Below are positions 25,840 to 35,098 of a stretch of DNA of 35,151 nucleotides, piece after piece (position 1 is the stretch's first letter; the number at the start of each line of letters is the position of its first letter). Below the pieces are notes generated by a model. It was not told the origin of the DNA. It did no database searches and worked only from the letters and a program-made list of their open reading frames with translations. Position numbers and translations under genes: made by a program. The DNA is from an uncultured Planctomycetaceae bacterium (GTDB lineage: Bacteria > Planctomycetota > Planctomycetia > Pirellulales > Pirellulaceae): positions 1-35,151 of the forward strand of contig CAIYOB010000973.1 in assembly GCA_903927685.1 (NCBI GenBank), read 5' to 3'.

Positions 25840-26439
25840 ATGACCCAGACCCGACACGAACCCACGACCGGCGCCCTTCCCGCCTCCGCGTCCCAGACCT
25901 ACACCACGTTCCGACTCCAGGACGGTCTGTTCGGCGCCGCGACGGAGGTGGTCAAGGAAGTCACCGCCCTGCCGCCGCTGACACCGATCCCGCACGCGCC
26001 GGCCGCGATCCGCGGCTACGTCAATCTGCGCGGGCATATCGTCTTGGTCGTGGACCTGAACTGCCTGTGGAACCGCGCGCCGACCGCGGTCGGTCCGGAC
26101 TGCCGGCTGATTGTGTTCAAGCCCGAATTGGGCGACGCGTTTGGCGTCCTGGCCGAGCGCAGCGGGGACATTGTGAATCTGCCTGCGGGCCGGATCGAAA
26201 CCCTTTCCGGCGCCGGCGTGGATGCCGCCGTGTTGCCCGACGAAGAACTGATTCGCGGCGTCGGCAAGCTGGACGGCGAGTTGCTGCTGATCCTCGACGT
26301 GCGCCGCCTGTTGCCGCGTCTGGAACGCGCCGTTGCAGACCGGGGACAGGCCCCTGCCTTGCCGGCTGACCCGCGGGTCGTACCAAGCCCCGGGGCCGAT
26401 CCCTCGTTACCCTCTGACCTCAAGGAGATGATCTCGTGA
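25840..26439 (+). CDS. cheW: Chemosensory adaptor CheW
   Basis: This 199-residue cytoplasmic adaptor links the receptor to the kinase. The CheW beta-barrel covers about residues 18-165: [20 protein letters not shown], then the conserved loop [20 protein letters not shown], then IVLVVDL and [17 protein letters not shown] near the end. The N-terminus and the last 30 residues (Pro/Ala-rich) are outside the fold. The stop codon overlaps the mcp GTG start by four bases (GTGA), so translation of the two is coupled. Confidence 0.95.
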   Translation: MTQTRHEPTTGALPASASQTYTTFRLQDGLFGAATEVVKEVTALPPLTPIPHAPAAIRGYVNLRGHIVLVVDLNCLWNRAPTAVGPDCRLIVFKPELGDAFGVLAERSGDIVNLPAGRIETLSGAGVDAAVLPDEELIRGVGKLDGELLLILDVRRLLPRLERAVADRGQAPALPADPRVVPSPGADPSLPSDLKEMIS

Positions 26440-28694
26440 ACCATCTGCGACTCAGCACCAAACTCGGCCTGATCGTCGGCATTCTCGTCGTCGGCGTCAT
26501 CACCGTGGCCCTGGTCGGCTACCTGGAACTGGGCGTCGTGAACCAGCGTGTCGCGAACTTGGTCGAGGTGATCGCCAAGAAGGCTACGCTCGCCGCCGAC
26601 TTGCGGAGTGATCTCCAAAGGACGCGGCGGATGGAGTTTCGCACGGTGATTACCACCGACGACAAGGATTCGGCGGAGTACGCCAAACAGACCCGGGAAC
26701 TGGTCAACCAAGTCGAGACGGCGCACGGCGAACTGTCCGCCTTGATCGACGGAACGCAAACGCCCGACGAGCGAAAGGCCCTGGACGCGTTCGAGCAGGC
26801 CTGGAAAGACTATCGCGAAATCCAGGACTCGGTGCTCGCCCTGGCCGTGGAGAACACGAACGTCAAAGCGAACCAGCTGACAAATGGAGAGTTGGGACGT
26901 AAGATCCGCGAGATCGACGATGCCGCCAGTGCGTGGCTGCGGCAACTGGAAAAGACACTGGCCGACGCGGCCGGGCCCGCGGACGGCAAGCGTGCGGCGG
27001 CGGAAAACAACCGGCGAGCCCTCCAGCGGCTGCAAGTGATCGCGCTGGATGTGCATCGCCAGCTGAACCAGAATATCTTCGATACAGCCGACGAAGAGCT
27101 GGATCGCTTGGACGAGCGCGTGGCCGCGTCGCTGCGGGAAGCGGAAACCAAGCTGGCGGAACTGGCCTCCCAGGCGGACGCTCAAGATCTCCCGCGGCTG
27201 GACTCGCTGACCGCCGCCTGGCACGCCGCGACGCCCCTGCTGGCCCAACTACAAAAACTGGTGCGTGGAAACACCTATACCCGCTCGCTGCAGCTGGTCG
27301 AGTCCGCAAACGCGGATATCGACACGTGCATGAAAGCCCTGGGCGACCTGACGGACAGCCTGCGCGAGGCCATGCGGACCACGATGACCGACGTCGGCGA
27401 CACCGCGCGGTTTGCCCAACGGCTGATGATTGGCGTGCCCCTGGTGGGCATCGCCGTCAGCCTCGTGCTGACCTTCCTGCTGACGCGGTCCGTGGTCGGC
27501 TCCCTGGCCCGGGGCGTGGCCTTCTCGGAGACCCTGGCGCAGGGCGACATGACCCGGCGGCTGAACCTCGTCCAGCGCGACGAAATGGGGCTGTTGGGCC
27601 GGGCTATGGACCACCTGGCTGCGGCGTTCAGCAAAGTCGTCGGAGAAATCCGGGCTGTGTCCCAGAACATCGGGGGAGCGGCGGCGGAGCTGTCCTCGGT
27701 CTCGCACCAGGTGTTGGCGCAGAGCGAGGAAATGACAGCTCAGGCGGGCCAGGTCGCCAGCAGCACCGAGCAGATGGCCACGAACATCACCACGATGGCC
27801 GCGGCCGCCGAGGAGATGAGCATGAACGTGGCCTCGATCTCATCGGCCAGCGAGCAGATCAGCGTCAACGTGAGCACGATTTCCGCCGCCGCGGAGACCA
27901 CGGCCCGCAACGTGACCACGGTGGCCGAGGCCCTGCAGGAGTCGACGCACGCCTTTGCGTCGATCTCGCACGACGCCCGGGACGGCTCGCAGGTCGCCAA
28001 TCGCGCCCTGGGCATGGCCGATGGCGCCGGCAATACCATGAAAGAGCTGGAACGTTCCGCTTCGGAAATCGGCAAGGTCACCGAGGCGATCAAGATGATC
28101 GCCCTGCAGACGAACCTGCTGGCCCTGAACGCCACGATCGAAGCCACCTCGGCGGGCGAGGCCGGCAAGGGCTTTGCCGTGGTGGCCCATGAGATCAAGG
28201 AACTCGCGAATCAGAGCGCCCGGGCCGCCGAGGATATCGCCCGCAAAATCGAAGGCGTGCAGGGCAGCACCCGCGACGCCGTGGCCGTCATCCACGACGT
28301 CCAGCAGATCATCTATACGTTGAACGCCTCGTCGCTGCGGATCTCCGAATCCATCGACAAGCAGAGCTTGTCGGCCCAGACGAGCGCCGCCAACCTGGGG
28401 ACGGCCAGTCAAGGCGTCGAGCACATCGCCCGGTCGATCGCCGAGGTCGCCAAGGGCGCCAACGACATGTCCCGCAACGCCGGCGAAGCCGCGACGGCCG
28501 CCAATGACATGTCCCGCAACGCCAGCGAAGCCGCCCAGGCCGTGAGCGATATCTCCGCGAATATCCACGGTGTCAGCCAGGCGACGCGCGACAACACGAC
28601 CAGCGCCCAGCATGTGAACACCGCCGCCCAGCGGCTGGCGGCCATCGCCACGCAACTGCAGCAATTGGTCGGCCAGTTCAAGATCCAGGATTGA
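26436..28694 (+). CDS. Methyl-accepting chemotaxis protein (transmembrane receptor)
   Basis: This 752-residue receptor starts with GTG overlapping the cheW stop and is preceded by AAGGAG. TM1 is at about residues 10-32 and TM2 at about 330-352 ([20 protein letters not shown]). The roughly 300-residue region between them is strongly helical, so ligand sensing is probably by a long helical-bundle sensor outside the membrane. HAMP follows (about 350-405), then a long coiled-coil signalling domain. The hairpin tip [20 protein letters not shown] lies around 557-576, followed by [18 protein letters not shown]. The tip keeps the kinase/CheW contact core with small changes from the classic form. A 14-residue segment is repeated near the C-terminus ([24 protein letters not shown]). 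There is no CheR-binding pentapeptide. The ligand is unknown. Confidence 0.95.
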   Translation: MNHLRLSTKLGLIVGILVVGVITVALVGYLELGVVNQRVANLVEVIAKKATLAADLRSDLQRTRRMEFRTVITTDDKDSAEYAKQTRELVNQVETAHGELSALIDGTQTPDERKALDAFEQAWKDYREIQDSVLALAVENTNVKANQLTNGELGRKIREIDDAASAWLRQLEKTLADAAGPADGKRAAAENNRRALQRLQVIALDVHRQLNQNIFDTADEELDRLDERVAASLREAETKLAELASQADAQDLPRLDSLTAAWHAATPLLAQLQKLVRGNTYTRSLQLVESANADIDTCMKALGDLTDSLREAMRTTMTDVGDTARFAQRLMIGVPLVGIAVSLVLTFLLTRSVVGSLARGVAFSETLAQGDMTRRLNLVQRDEMGLLGRAMDHLAAAFSKVVGEIRAVSQNIGGAAAELSSVSHQVLAQSEEMTAQAGQVASSTEQMATNITTMAAAAEEMSMNVASISSASEQISVNVSTISAAAETTARNVTTVAEALQESTHAFASISHDARDGSQVANRALGMADGAGNTMKELERSASEIGKVTEAIKMIALQTNLLALNATIEATSAGEAGKGFAVVAHEIKELANQSARAAEDIARKIEGVQGSTRDAVAVIHDVQQIIYTLNASSLRISESIDKQSLSAQTSAANLGTASQGVEHIARSIAEVAKGANDMSRNAGEAATAANDMSRNASEAAQAVSDISANIHGVSQATRDNTTSAQHVNTAAQRLAAIATQLQQLVGQFKIQD

Positions 28695-28803
28695 CCGCCG
28701 GCCGCGCCGCGGGCACACTTACGTGTTGGACGCTGCGCGTTTTCACGGTCCCCACCGGCACGGGACCGGATGGTACGAGGTTCGGCAAAGAAGCCAGGGA
28801 AGA

Positions 28804-28879
28804 GTGGCCGGGGTCGAGCGCAGCGAGCCCCAGGACCACCCCGGACTGTGGGCTCGCTGCACTCGACCACAGCCACCCA
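28804..28879. repeat. REPIN-like pair, REP family A, inside the chemosensory operon
   Basis: A unit at 28804-28833 (starts GTGGCCGGGGTCGAGCGCAG) and an inverted unit at 28846-28879 (starts CTGTGGGCTCGCTGCACTCG) face each other across 12 bases. The pairing is nearly complete over 30 bp. It lies in the 212-bp gap between mcp and cheB, the only large gap in the operon, where a strong RNA hairpin could lower read-through or stabilise the upstream message. Confidence 0.8.
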
Positions 28880-28906
28880 GGCAATCCTCAGTCCGGAAGC
28901 TGCCCC

Positions 28907-30028
28907 ATGCCGCCGCACGCACGAGTCTTGATTGTCGACGACTCGCGGATCTTCCGGACCGCGCTGGAAAAGTCCCTGGCGGGCCAGGAAGGGCTCGAGG
29001 TCGTGGGCTCAGTCTTCAGCGGGCAGAAGGCCCTGGATTTCGTCCAGTCCACGCCTCCCGACGTGGTCACCCTGGACGTCGAGATGCCCGGCCTGGACGG
29101 CCTGGAAACACTCCGTGCCATCCAGCGCTTCAACGCCACGCAAGCCCCGGGCATGACTGTGGGCGTGATCATGGTTAGCGCGCATACCAAGCGGGGCGCG
29201 GACGTCACGCTGCAAGCGCTCCGGGACGGCGCCTTCGACTTTGTCAGCAAGCCGTCGGGACCGCGGCCGGAGGAAAACCTGGAGCAACTCCGGCAGCAAC
29301 TGGTCAGCAGGATTCACCAGTTCCTGCTCTGCCGCCGCCGCGCGGGCCGTGCTTCCGTCCCGCCGGAACCGGCAGCTGTCCCGCGGCCAGCCGTCGCTTC
29401 ACCCGCCCGGCGGCTGCGCTGGCTGCAGGCCGGTCCCCGCAAGACGGTCCGGGCCGTGGTCGTCGCTGCCTCGACCGGCGGTCCCAAGGCACTGGAGACG
29501 GTGCTGCCGGCGCTCCGTGCCCGGACGGATTTGCCGATCCTGATCGTCCAGCACATGCCGCCGCAGTTCACGTTGTCCCTGGCCGAGAGCTTGGCGCGGC
29601 TGTCCGGAGGCACGGTCGTCGAGGCTCAGGATGGCGACCCCGTTCGGGCGCAGACGACGTACATCGCCCCGGGCGGCAAACATCTGGTCTTGCGTCACGA
29701 GCAGGGGCGGCTGGTCACGGGGGTCAACGAACAGCCGCCCGAAAACGGCTGCCGCCCTGCGGCGGATGTCCTGTTTCGCTCCGCCGCCGCTGCCTGGCGC
29801 GGCGAACTGGTCGCAGTTGTCCTGACCGGCATGGGGCGGGACGGCACTGCGGGCTTGGGAGCCGTGAAACGCGCCGGAGGCTACGTGGTGGCGCAGGACG
29901 AGGCGACGAGCGTGGTGTGGGGGATGCCCGGCAGTGCGGTCGAGGCGGGGGTGGTGGACGAGGTTGTGCCGCTGGGCGGGATCGCCGACGCGGTGGCGCA
30001 ATTGGTAGCCCAGGCGGACACGGACTGA
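28907..30028 (+). CDS. cheB: Protein-glutamate methylesterase CheB
   Basis: This 373-residue adaptation enzyme removes methyl groups from receptor glutamates. The ATG at 28907 opens the receiver (MPPHARVLIVDDSRIFRTAL). An upstream open stretch back to 28691 runs through the REPIN and is rejected as coding. The receiver phospho-acceptor is D57 (TLDVEMPGLDG) and its Lys lies in FDFVSKPSGPR. A Pro/Ala/Arg linker joins the methylesterase domain. Its catalytic triad is S189 (VVVAASTGGPK), H216 (IVQHMPPQF) and D312 (LTGMGRDG). It is complete. cheR follows after two bases. Confidence 0.96.
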   Translation: MPPHARVLIVDDSRIFRTALEKSLAGQEGLEVVGSVFSGQKALDFVQSTPPDVVTLDVEMPGLDGLETLRAIQRFNATQAPGMTVGVIMVSAHTKRGADVTLQALRDGAFDFVSKPSGPRPEENLEQLRQQLVSRIHQFLLCRRRAGRASVPPEPAAVPRPAVASPARRLRWLQAGPRKTVRAVVVAASTGGPKALETVLPALRARTDLPILIVQHMPPQFTLSLAESLARLSGGTVVEAQDGDPVRAQTTYIAPGGKHLVLRHEQGRLVTGVNEQPPENGCRPAADVLFRSAAAAWRGELVAVVLTGMGRDGTAGLGAVKRAGGYVVAQDEATSVVWGMPGSAVEAGVVDEVVPLGGIADAVAQLVAQADTD

Positions 30029-30030
30029 GT

Positions 30031-30903
30031 ATGGAACTGACACGGGCCGACTTTGACGATCTCCGCCGTTCGATCCACCGGCTGTGCGGCATCGTCGTGA
30101 CGGAGGACAAGGAGTACCTGATCCGGCACCGGCTGGAACCGGTGGTGCGGCAAAGCGGTTGCCGGAGCTTCGACGAGCTGCGGTCGCGGCTGTCCAGCGG
30201 CGAAGCGATTCCGCTGCAGGAGGCCATCATCGAAGCGATCACGACCCAGGAGACCGCCTTTTTTCGCGATCGCCACCCGTTCGCCGCCCTGCGGCAGCAG
30301 ATCCTGCCCGAGTTGGTCCAGGCACGGCGGAACGCGGCCGGTCTGCCGCGCCGCACGATCCGCATCTGGTGCGCCGCCGCGGCGACCGGGCAGGAACCGT
30401 ACAGTCTGGCCATGGTGATCCACGACTTGGCGGCGGCCGCGCCGCCGGGCGGCCCGCGCCCCGAGGACTTTGCGATCCTGGCCACCGATGTTTCCGCTCG
30501 GGCGTTGGCCACCGCCAGCGCCGCGGCCTACGAACAACGGCAGGTCGACCGCGGCTTGACCGCCAGCCAGGTGCACAAGTACTTCGAGCGCTGCGGCGAG
30601 CACTGGGTCGTCCGCCCGGCCCTGCGCAAGCTGGTCGAATTCCGGCGGGTCAACTTGATCCAGCCCTTCAGCGGCCTGGGCACCTTCGACTCGATCCTGT
30701 GCCGCAACGCCTTGATCTATTTTGATGACGCCACGCGGCGGCGGATCTGCGACCAGTTCTTCGCCATGCTGACCGACGGCGGCTGGCTGCTGCTGGGTTC
30801 GGCAGAGAACCTGTACGGCATCAGCGACCGATTCGCGTCGGTCCGCCTGGGTGATACACTGGTCTATCGCAAGCCGCCGACTTCCCGTTCCACCAATCCG
30901 TAA
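30031..30903 (+). CDS. cheR: Chemoreceptor methyltransferase CheR
   Basis: This 290-residue enzyme transfers methyl groups from S-adenosylmethionine to receptor glutamates. The ATG at 30031 lies two bases after the cheB stop, giving translational coupling. The N-terminal helical domain (FDDLRRSIHRLCGIVVTEDK) contains ITTQETAFFRDRHPF, the usual T-x-x-ET-x-FFRD motif. The SAM-binding fold has RIWCAAAATGQEPYSLAMVI, where the more common AGCSTGEEPYS reads AAAATGQEPYS. DVSARALATA and FDSILCRNALIYFDD follow, matching the family. The C-terminal GGWLLLGSAENL is present. It appears functional. Confidence 0.95.
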   Translation: MELTRADFDDLRRSIHRLCGIVVTEDKEYLIRHRLEPVVRQSGCRSFDELRSRLSSGEAIPLQEAIIEAITTQETAFFRDRHPFAALRQQILPELVQARRNAAGLPRRTIRIWCAAAATGQEPYSLAMVIHDLAAAAPPGGPRPEDFAILATDVSARALATASAAAYEQRQVDRGLTASQVHKYFERCGEHWVVRPALRKLVEFRRVNLIQPFSGLGTFDSILCRNALIYFDDATRRRICDQFFAMLTDGGWLLLGSAENLYGISDRFASVRLGDTLVYRKPPTSRSTNP

Positions 30904-30914
30904 CATCGCAGCCC

Positions 30915-31292
30915 ATGAACAGTCCCCTGAGAACTACCGAGCACCTGGTCAACGCGATTGCTGCCCACGGGCGTTGGAAATCACGCCTCCGGCAGGCGAT
31001 CGATACGGGCCAGAGTGAATGGAAAGCCGAGTCCGTTCGCTCGGACAATCTCTGCGAATTTGGCGTTTGGCTGTTTTCAGTCCCGGCCGCGGAGAAGGCG
31101 TCGGAGCGTTGGACGAGGATCCGGGATCTGCACGCCGAGTTCCACAAAGAGGCGGCACGGATCTTGACCTTGGCGCTGGCGGGACGCAAGTCCGAAGCCG
31201 AGGCGGCCATGGCGTTGGGCAGCCAGTTCTCCAAGATCTCGGCCGACCTGACCCTGGCCCTGGCGCAGTGGCGAGACAGCGGTTCCAGATAG
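30915..31292 (+). CDS. Stand-alone CZB (chemoreceptor zinc-binding) domain protein
   Basis: This 125-residue soluble helical protein is the last gene of the chemosensory operon, 11 bp after cheR. It matches the CZB pattern of three His and one Cys. H18 lies in IAAHGRWKSRL, C47 in DNLCEFGVWL, and H73 and H77 in RDLHAEFHKEA. These would make one zinc site in a four-helix bundle. CZB domains are normally found at the end of chemoreceptors or diguanylate cyclases and respond to zinc or to oxidants at the Cys-zinc core. Here the domain stands alone, so it could act as a soluble sensor or modulator of the kinase array; that role is inferred from the neighbourhood. Confidence 0.82.
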   Translation: MNSPLRTTEHLVNAIAAHGRWKSRLRQAIDTGQSEWKAESVRSDNLCEFGVWLFSVPAAEKASERWTRIRDLHAEFHKEAARILTLALAGRKSEAEAAMALGSQFSKISADLTLALAQWRDSGSR

Positions 31293-31338
31293 TCCCCACC
31301 GCGCCGGCTCGCTGTTTTCGCTGCCGGTTACGCCGGGC

Positions 31339-32868
31339 TCACGGGAAACTGCCCGGGTGCCTGCGGCCTCTCTGATCGACCGCCGGGAGATCGCTTTCGG
31401 AAGGGGCGTAGAGTTCCGCCGAGTCGTCTCGGTAGCAGCAGCGCCACCCGGCCAATTCGGCCAACTGGCGGGCAACCGGCATCCGCACCGGCACCAAGAT
31501 CGCCGAGGTCGGGTACTTCACCAACACGCCGCTCCAACCGGGACGGGCCAGGTAGAAACTGAAGATCTCTTCCTCCAGCCACAGCGGATACGCCACTTCG
31601 AAGCGGCTGTCCAGCGATACCCTGACACCAGGATGCAGCTTCCAGCTGACATACGATCCCCAGTCAAACGGCGTCAGCAGATTCCCGCGGAACTGGTGCT
31701 GCCGGAGATAGTCGACGGCGCCCACGGGGTAGTACAGAGTCGAGGCCAGCTGTGGGGCGGGCTCGCCGGGAACGATCAGTCGCCACGGCCCGATCCGGGC
31801 AGCCAGGACGCTCAGCACCACCGCGACCGTACATCCCAAGGCCACCAGCCCGCGCCGGCGACGGCACCAGAGCTGGCGTGCCGTCCAGCCGAGCCTCGTA
31901 TTCGCCAGGTAGGCGGGCGCATAGCAGAACCAGGCGATGGCGTAGAACGGCAGAAAGCGTTTGGACTGGACCGCGGCCAAGGCGGCAACCGCGACCAACG
32001 GCAGGCCAGCCAGCCGCGTCCCGCGGTTGCGCCAGACGCCGTAGGCCAGCAGCCACATCGTGAACGCGACGAGCACGAGCTTGGCGGGCGCGGCAGCCCA
32101 CAGCGGCCGCCACTCGCTGACATGCGGACGCGACGCCGTCACGCCATGCAGGAGGTACGTGTAGTAGCTCAACCCATAAGGATTGATCCCGATCAACGCG
32201 AGCATCGCCAAGCCTGTCCACAGCAGGTGCCAGTGCGGCTGGCGACGCCACAACTGTTCCAGCCAATGACCCGCGAACAGCCCGGCCCCGACGAGAAACC
32301 CCGCGTGCAAGTTCAGCCACACCAAAAATACAACCAGCCACGCGAAGACCCAGCGGCGATGTCCCGCCCGGTCTTGGTCCAAGAAGTTCAGCAACAAGGC
32401 CAAGCCGACAAAGGAGTATATTTGTGCCCGGACCGTGGCAAATCCTCCGTCCGCCAAGAGGATGGCAAACGGGGCCAGGCAGCTGAGCAGCGGCAAGCCG
32501 ACGCCGCGCCGCCGGGCGCAGGTCCAGCAGGCGGCAGCCAAGGCGGCGACTAGCAACAGCTTCAGCAGCAGAATTCCCGCGCCGCCCAGCGGGCCGGCCA
32601 AACCGTACGCGATCATCCCGGCGCCCCACTCGTGATGCACGACCGGTTCAACCGTCGGCGTATAGGCAAAGTCGTCCGTGCGGGGAACGTGGCCCAGGTG
32701 CACGATCTCCCGCGCCAAGGCCATTTCATGCCACAGGTCCAGGTCGACCACCGGACGGGTCGTCCGATAGACGAGCATGGCGGCCAGTCCCGCCGCGACG
32801 CTGGCGGCGATCAGCCAGCGCGGCGGGCGTCCGCGGCGCTCTCCCGATGATGCTTGCCTTCGAGCCAT
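31339..32868 (-). CDS. Polytopic membrane protein, GT-C-like glycosyltransferase fold (putative)
   Basis: This 509-residue protein has about ten to twelve hydrophobic segments. The first is WLIAASVAAGLAAMLVYRTT; later ones include LVVFLVWLNLHAGFLVGAGL and LVLVAFTMWLLAYGVW. A soluble C-terminal tail of about 110 residues follows. The first loop has a DLDLWHEMALAREIV motif with an acidic pair and VVHHEWGAG. This resembles the catalytic loop of lipid-linked-sugar GT-C transferases (PMT/ArnT-like and DUF families). That assignment is tentative and no donor is predicted. The ATG at 32868 is preferred; the frame is open to a TTG at 32973 without a clear ribosome site. It is divergent from the superoxide dismutase gene (225-bp gap) and convergent with the CZB gene (46-bp gap). 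Confidence 0.75.
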   Translation of the reverse strand: MARRQASSGERRGRPPRWLIAASVAAGLAAMLVYRTTRPVVDLDLWHEMALAREIVHLGHVPRTDDFAYTPTVEPVVHHEWGAGMIAYGLAGPLGGAGILLLKLLLVAALAAACWTCARRRGVGLPLLSCLAPFAILLADGGFATVRAQIYSFVGLALLLNFLDQDRAGHRRWVFAWLVVFLVWLNLHAGFLVGAGLFAGHWLEQLWRRQPHWHLLWTGLAMLALIGINPYGLSYYTYLLHGVTASRPHVSEWRPLWAAAPAKLVLVAFTMWLLAYGVWRNRGTRLAGLPLVAVAALAAVQSKRFLPFYAIAWFCYAPAYLANTRLGWTARQLWCRRRRGLVALGCTVAVVLSVLAARIGPWRLIVPGEPAPQLASTLYYPVGAVDYLRQHQFRGNLLTPFDWGSYVSWKLHPGVRVSLDSRFEVAYPLWLEEEIFSFYLARPGWSGVLVKYPTSAILVPVRMPVARQLAELAGWRCCYRDDSAELYAPSESDLPAVDQRGRRHPGSFP

Positions 32869-33093
32869 ATCGAACCAGGCTTCCTGCCCTGTCTCAAGGT
32901 GCGGTTTGGTACGTGCCAAGAGCGGCAACCGAATGTACCGGACAACGAGTCGCCACGACAGCGGGGCAAGCAAGGTCGGAGGTGGTTCCGAGAAATCGTC
33001 TGTTGTGAGGACTTACCGTTCTGCGGGTGGACACTACGGTGTAATGAGTTGTGTGGACATGTGAATGCCTTAGGAGTAGTGGAGTAGAACGTA

Positions 33094-33801
33094 ATGAGAC
33101 GACGAGAGTTTCTTGCTGGTTCGGTGGCTTTGGCGTCCGGTTTGGTTCTGTCGCGGCAGGGTCTGGCTGCCGAGCCGGCCGCAGGCACCGTTGAGTTGCC
33201 GAAGCTGCCGTATGCCTACGACGCGCTCGAACCGCACATCGACGCGCGGACGATGGAAATCCACCACACGAAGCACCACGCGGCTTATGTCAACGGCCTG
33301 AATGCCGCGTTGGCCGGCACTGCGCTGGTTGGAAAGTGTCCCTGCGAACTGGTCGCCAACCTGAATACCGTTCCTGAGGCGATCCGCACGGCCGTTCGGA
33401 ATCATGGCGGTGGGCATATCAACCACAAGTTGTTCTGGACCGTGATGTCGCCCAAGGGCGGCGGCCAGCCGAAGGGCGAATTGGCCAAGGCGATTGGGGA
33501 CGACCTGGGCGGTTTCGATGCCTTTGCCACCGCGTTTAGCGAAGCCGCGATGAAGCGGTTCGGCAGCGGCTGGGCGTGGCTGTGTTACGTCCCGAAGGAC
33601 AAGAAGCTCGCGATCTGCAGCACGGCCAACCAGGACAGCCCGCTGACCGAAGGCCACACGCCGATCCTGGGCCTGGACGTTTGGGAGCACGCGTACTATC
33701 TGCACTACCAAAACCGGCGTGCCGACTACGTCAAGGCGTTCTTCAATGTGATCAATTGGGACGCCGTGGCAGGCAACTACGACGAGGCGAAGAAGGCTTA
33801 G
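33094..33801 (+). CDS. Tat-exported superoxide dismutase, Mn-type signature
   Basis: This 235-residue enzyme converts superoxide to oxygen and hydrogen peroxide. A twin-arginine signal ([16 protein letters not shown]) predicts export of the folded, metal-loaded protein. The mature part starts near residue 26. Metal ligands by alignment to E. coli MnSOD are H57 (MEIHHTKHH), H111 ([11 protein letters not shown]), D195 and H199 ([12 protein letters not shown]). Metal-type markers M54, G106-G107, F114 and the ANQDSPL motif (Q180, D181) are those of Mn or cambialistic enzymes rather than Fe. A GGAG ribosome site lies nine bases before the ATG. It is monocistronic: the next gene is convergent. Confidence 0.95.
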   Translation: MRRREFLAGSVALASGLVLSRQGLAAEPAAGTVELPKLPYAYDALEPHIDARTMEIHHTKHHAAYVNGLNAALAGTALVGKCPCELVANLNTVPEAIRTAVRNHGGGHINHKLFWTVMSPKGGGQPKGELAKAIGDDLGGFDAFATAFSEAAMKRFGSGWAWLCYVPKDKKLAICSTANQDSPLTEGHTPILGLDVWEHAYYLHYQNRRADYVKAFFNVINWDAVAGNYDEAKKA

Positions 33802-33888
33802 TGCCAACCCAGCGCGAAACGCCAGCGAGTGGGACCCGCCCCCTCGTCTTGCCGCTCCGTCTTGAATTGTCGTCGCGTACGTCACGTC

Positions 33889-33924
33889 GCGCCAGCGACT
33901 GGGAGATGTCCCTCTCGCTGGCGC
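33889..33924. repeat. Hairpin in the convergent gap after the superoxide dismutase gene
   Basis: GCGCCAGCGA (33889-33898) and TCGCTGGCGC (33915-33924) pair perfectly. Inside them GGGA pairs with TCCC around a GATG loop. A third copy of the core (CGCCAGCGAGTGGGAC) lies at 33820-33835 in the same orientation as the left arm. The structure could end transcription of both flanking genes. The recurrence of the core also suggests a dispersed REP-like family (family C). Confidence 0.7.
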
Positions 33925-33951
33925 TTCGGGCTCCAGTGAGCGACACGCCGC

Positions 33952-34923
33952 TCAAGACCCCATTTCCGCTTCGGCGGCTTTGGCAGCTTGTTCGTCCAGG
34001 CGGATCAGTGTCCATGATTCCGTGACGTCGCCAGCAAAATGCAGCAGCACCGGAGATCTGTCCCTGGTCAAATTATCCAGGCCGGTCTCCATGATGATGG
34101 CGTCGGCGGCGTCTTCTCCGATCTTCCAGGCCGCCTTCTGCGACCCTTTGTCGACGGCGCCTTGCAGCGGCAAGGTGACCTTCGCACCGCTGTGGTAGTA
34201 ACTGCCGCCAATCGTCCCGTCTTTGGCTAACGCCAGCTGGATCGTGACTTCCGGTTTCGCATCGGCCGTGGGCACGACCGCGAACACCCCCAGCGGCATC
34301 CAGACTTCGTCCTCCGTCTGCTCGCGGCCGGCGCCGGCCAGCGTCTGAGCCGCTTGAGCTTCCTGCTCCGCGGAACCGACTTGGGCCTCGCCGTTGTAGA
34401 CAACGCCGTCTGTCACGTAGTAGTTGTAGGTGACTGGACTGGCGGATGTGCCCATCCAAGCGCCGACGGCTGCCCAACTGGCCCACGCCCACGGCTGGTA
34501 GTGGTGTTGATGCCAATGCCACTGGGGCCCGGGCTTCCAGCCGTTCCAATAACCCGGCGGAAACGCCGGACGCGGTGACGGTCCGGTCGCGGGGCTCTTC
34601 GGAGACAACTTGGGAGTCAACCCGGGCTTCAAGCCCGGTTTGCCCGGCTTCGCCGGACCCAGTCCCGGCGATGTGCCCGGCTTGCCGGCAGGCTTCAGGC
34701 CGGGCTTGCCCGCAGACGCCGGCCCCCCCGGCCCGCTCTTGGGCCCCGCGGCCGGCTTGCCAGCGGCCGGCTTGCCCGCGGCCGGGCCGGGCTTTGCTTT
34801 GCCCTTGGCGCCCGCGCTCGATTTCCCGCCGCCCCGGCGGCCACCGGGTTGCGCGAACAATTCGGACGACAGCCAGCCGACCATGATCAAGGACGCGACG
34901 CCCGCCACGACATACTTCTTCAT
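33952..34923 (-). CDS. Exported Lys-Pro-Gly-rich planctomycete protein ('mu-protocadherin' type)
   Basis: This 323-residue protein starts at the ATG at 34923, with GGAG eight bases upstream; the GTG nine bases earlier is less likely. A signal peptide (MKKYVVAGVASLIMVGWLSS) ends near ELFAQ. A long linker of Lys/Pro/Gly/Ala repeats (KPGLKPG, GKPAAGKPAAG) follows to about residue 115. A Trp/His-rich patch comes next (GYWNGWKPGPQWHWHQHHYQ), then VTYNYYVTDGVVYNGEAQVG, and a C-terminal domain (WMPLGVFAVVPTADAKPEV to the end). The C-terminal part resembles a family widespread in planctomycetes and labelled mu-protocadherin, whose function is unknown. A cell-surface or periplasmic structural role is inferred from composition and export. 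Confidence 0.82.
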   Translation of the reverse strand: MKKYVVAGVASLIMVGWLSSELFAQPGGRRGGGKSSAGAKGKAKPGPAAGKPAAGKPAAGPKSGPGGPASAGKPGLKPAGKPGTSPGLGPAKPGKPGLKPGLTPKLSPKSPATGPSPRPAFPPGYWNGWKPGPQWHWHQHHYQPWAWASWAAVGAWMGTSASPVTYNYYVTDGVVYNGEAQVGSAEQEAQAAQTLAGAGREQTEDEVWMPLGVFAVVPTADAKPEVTIQLALAKDGTIGGSYYHSGAKVTLPLQGAVDKGSQKAAWKIGEDAADAIIMETGLDNLTRDRSPVLLHFAGDVTESWTLIRLDEQAAKAAEAEMGS

Positions 34924-35098
34924 GCCTGTCACTCCAAAGACGACGAGTTACCTGGACGAAGTTCCGCGTGCCGGGCGACCGCCTGAGCCGACGTTCAGCC
35001 TCGGACCACGCGAACGTGACCAATTATGAGCGGTGGGTCACCGCTGGCCAAGCACCGGCAAAGAAACAACTGTCGCATTCCGACCAGGAAGAAATGGG

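Noticed and set aside
28691..28906. Upstream extension of cheB by 72 codons
   Set aside because: It encodes the REPIN hairpin in-frame and has no homology to a CheB N-terminus; the ATG at 28907 starts exactly at the receiver fold.
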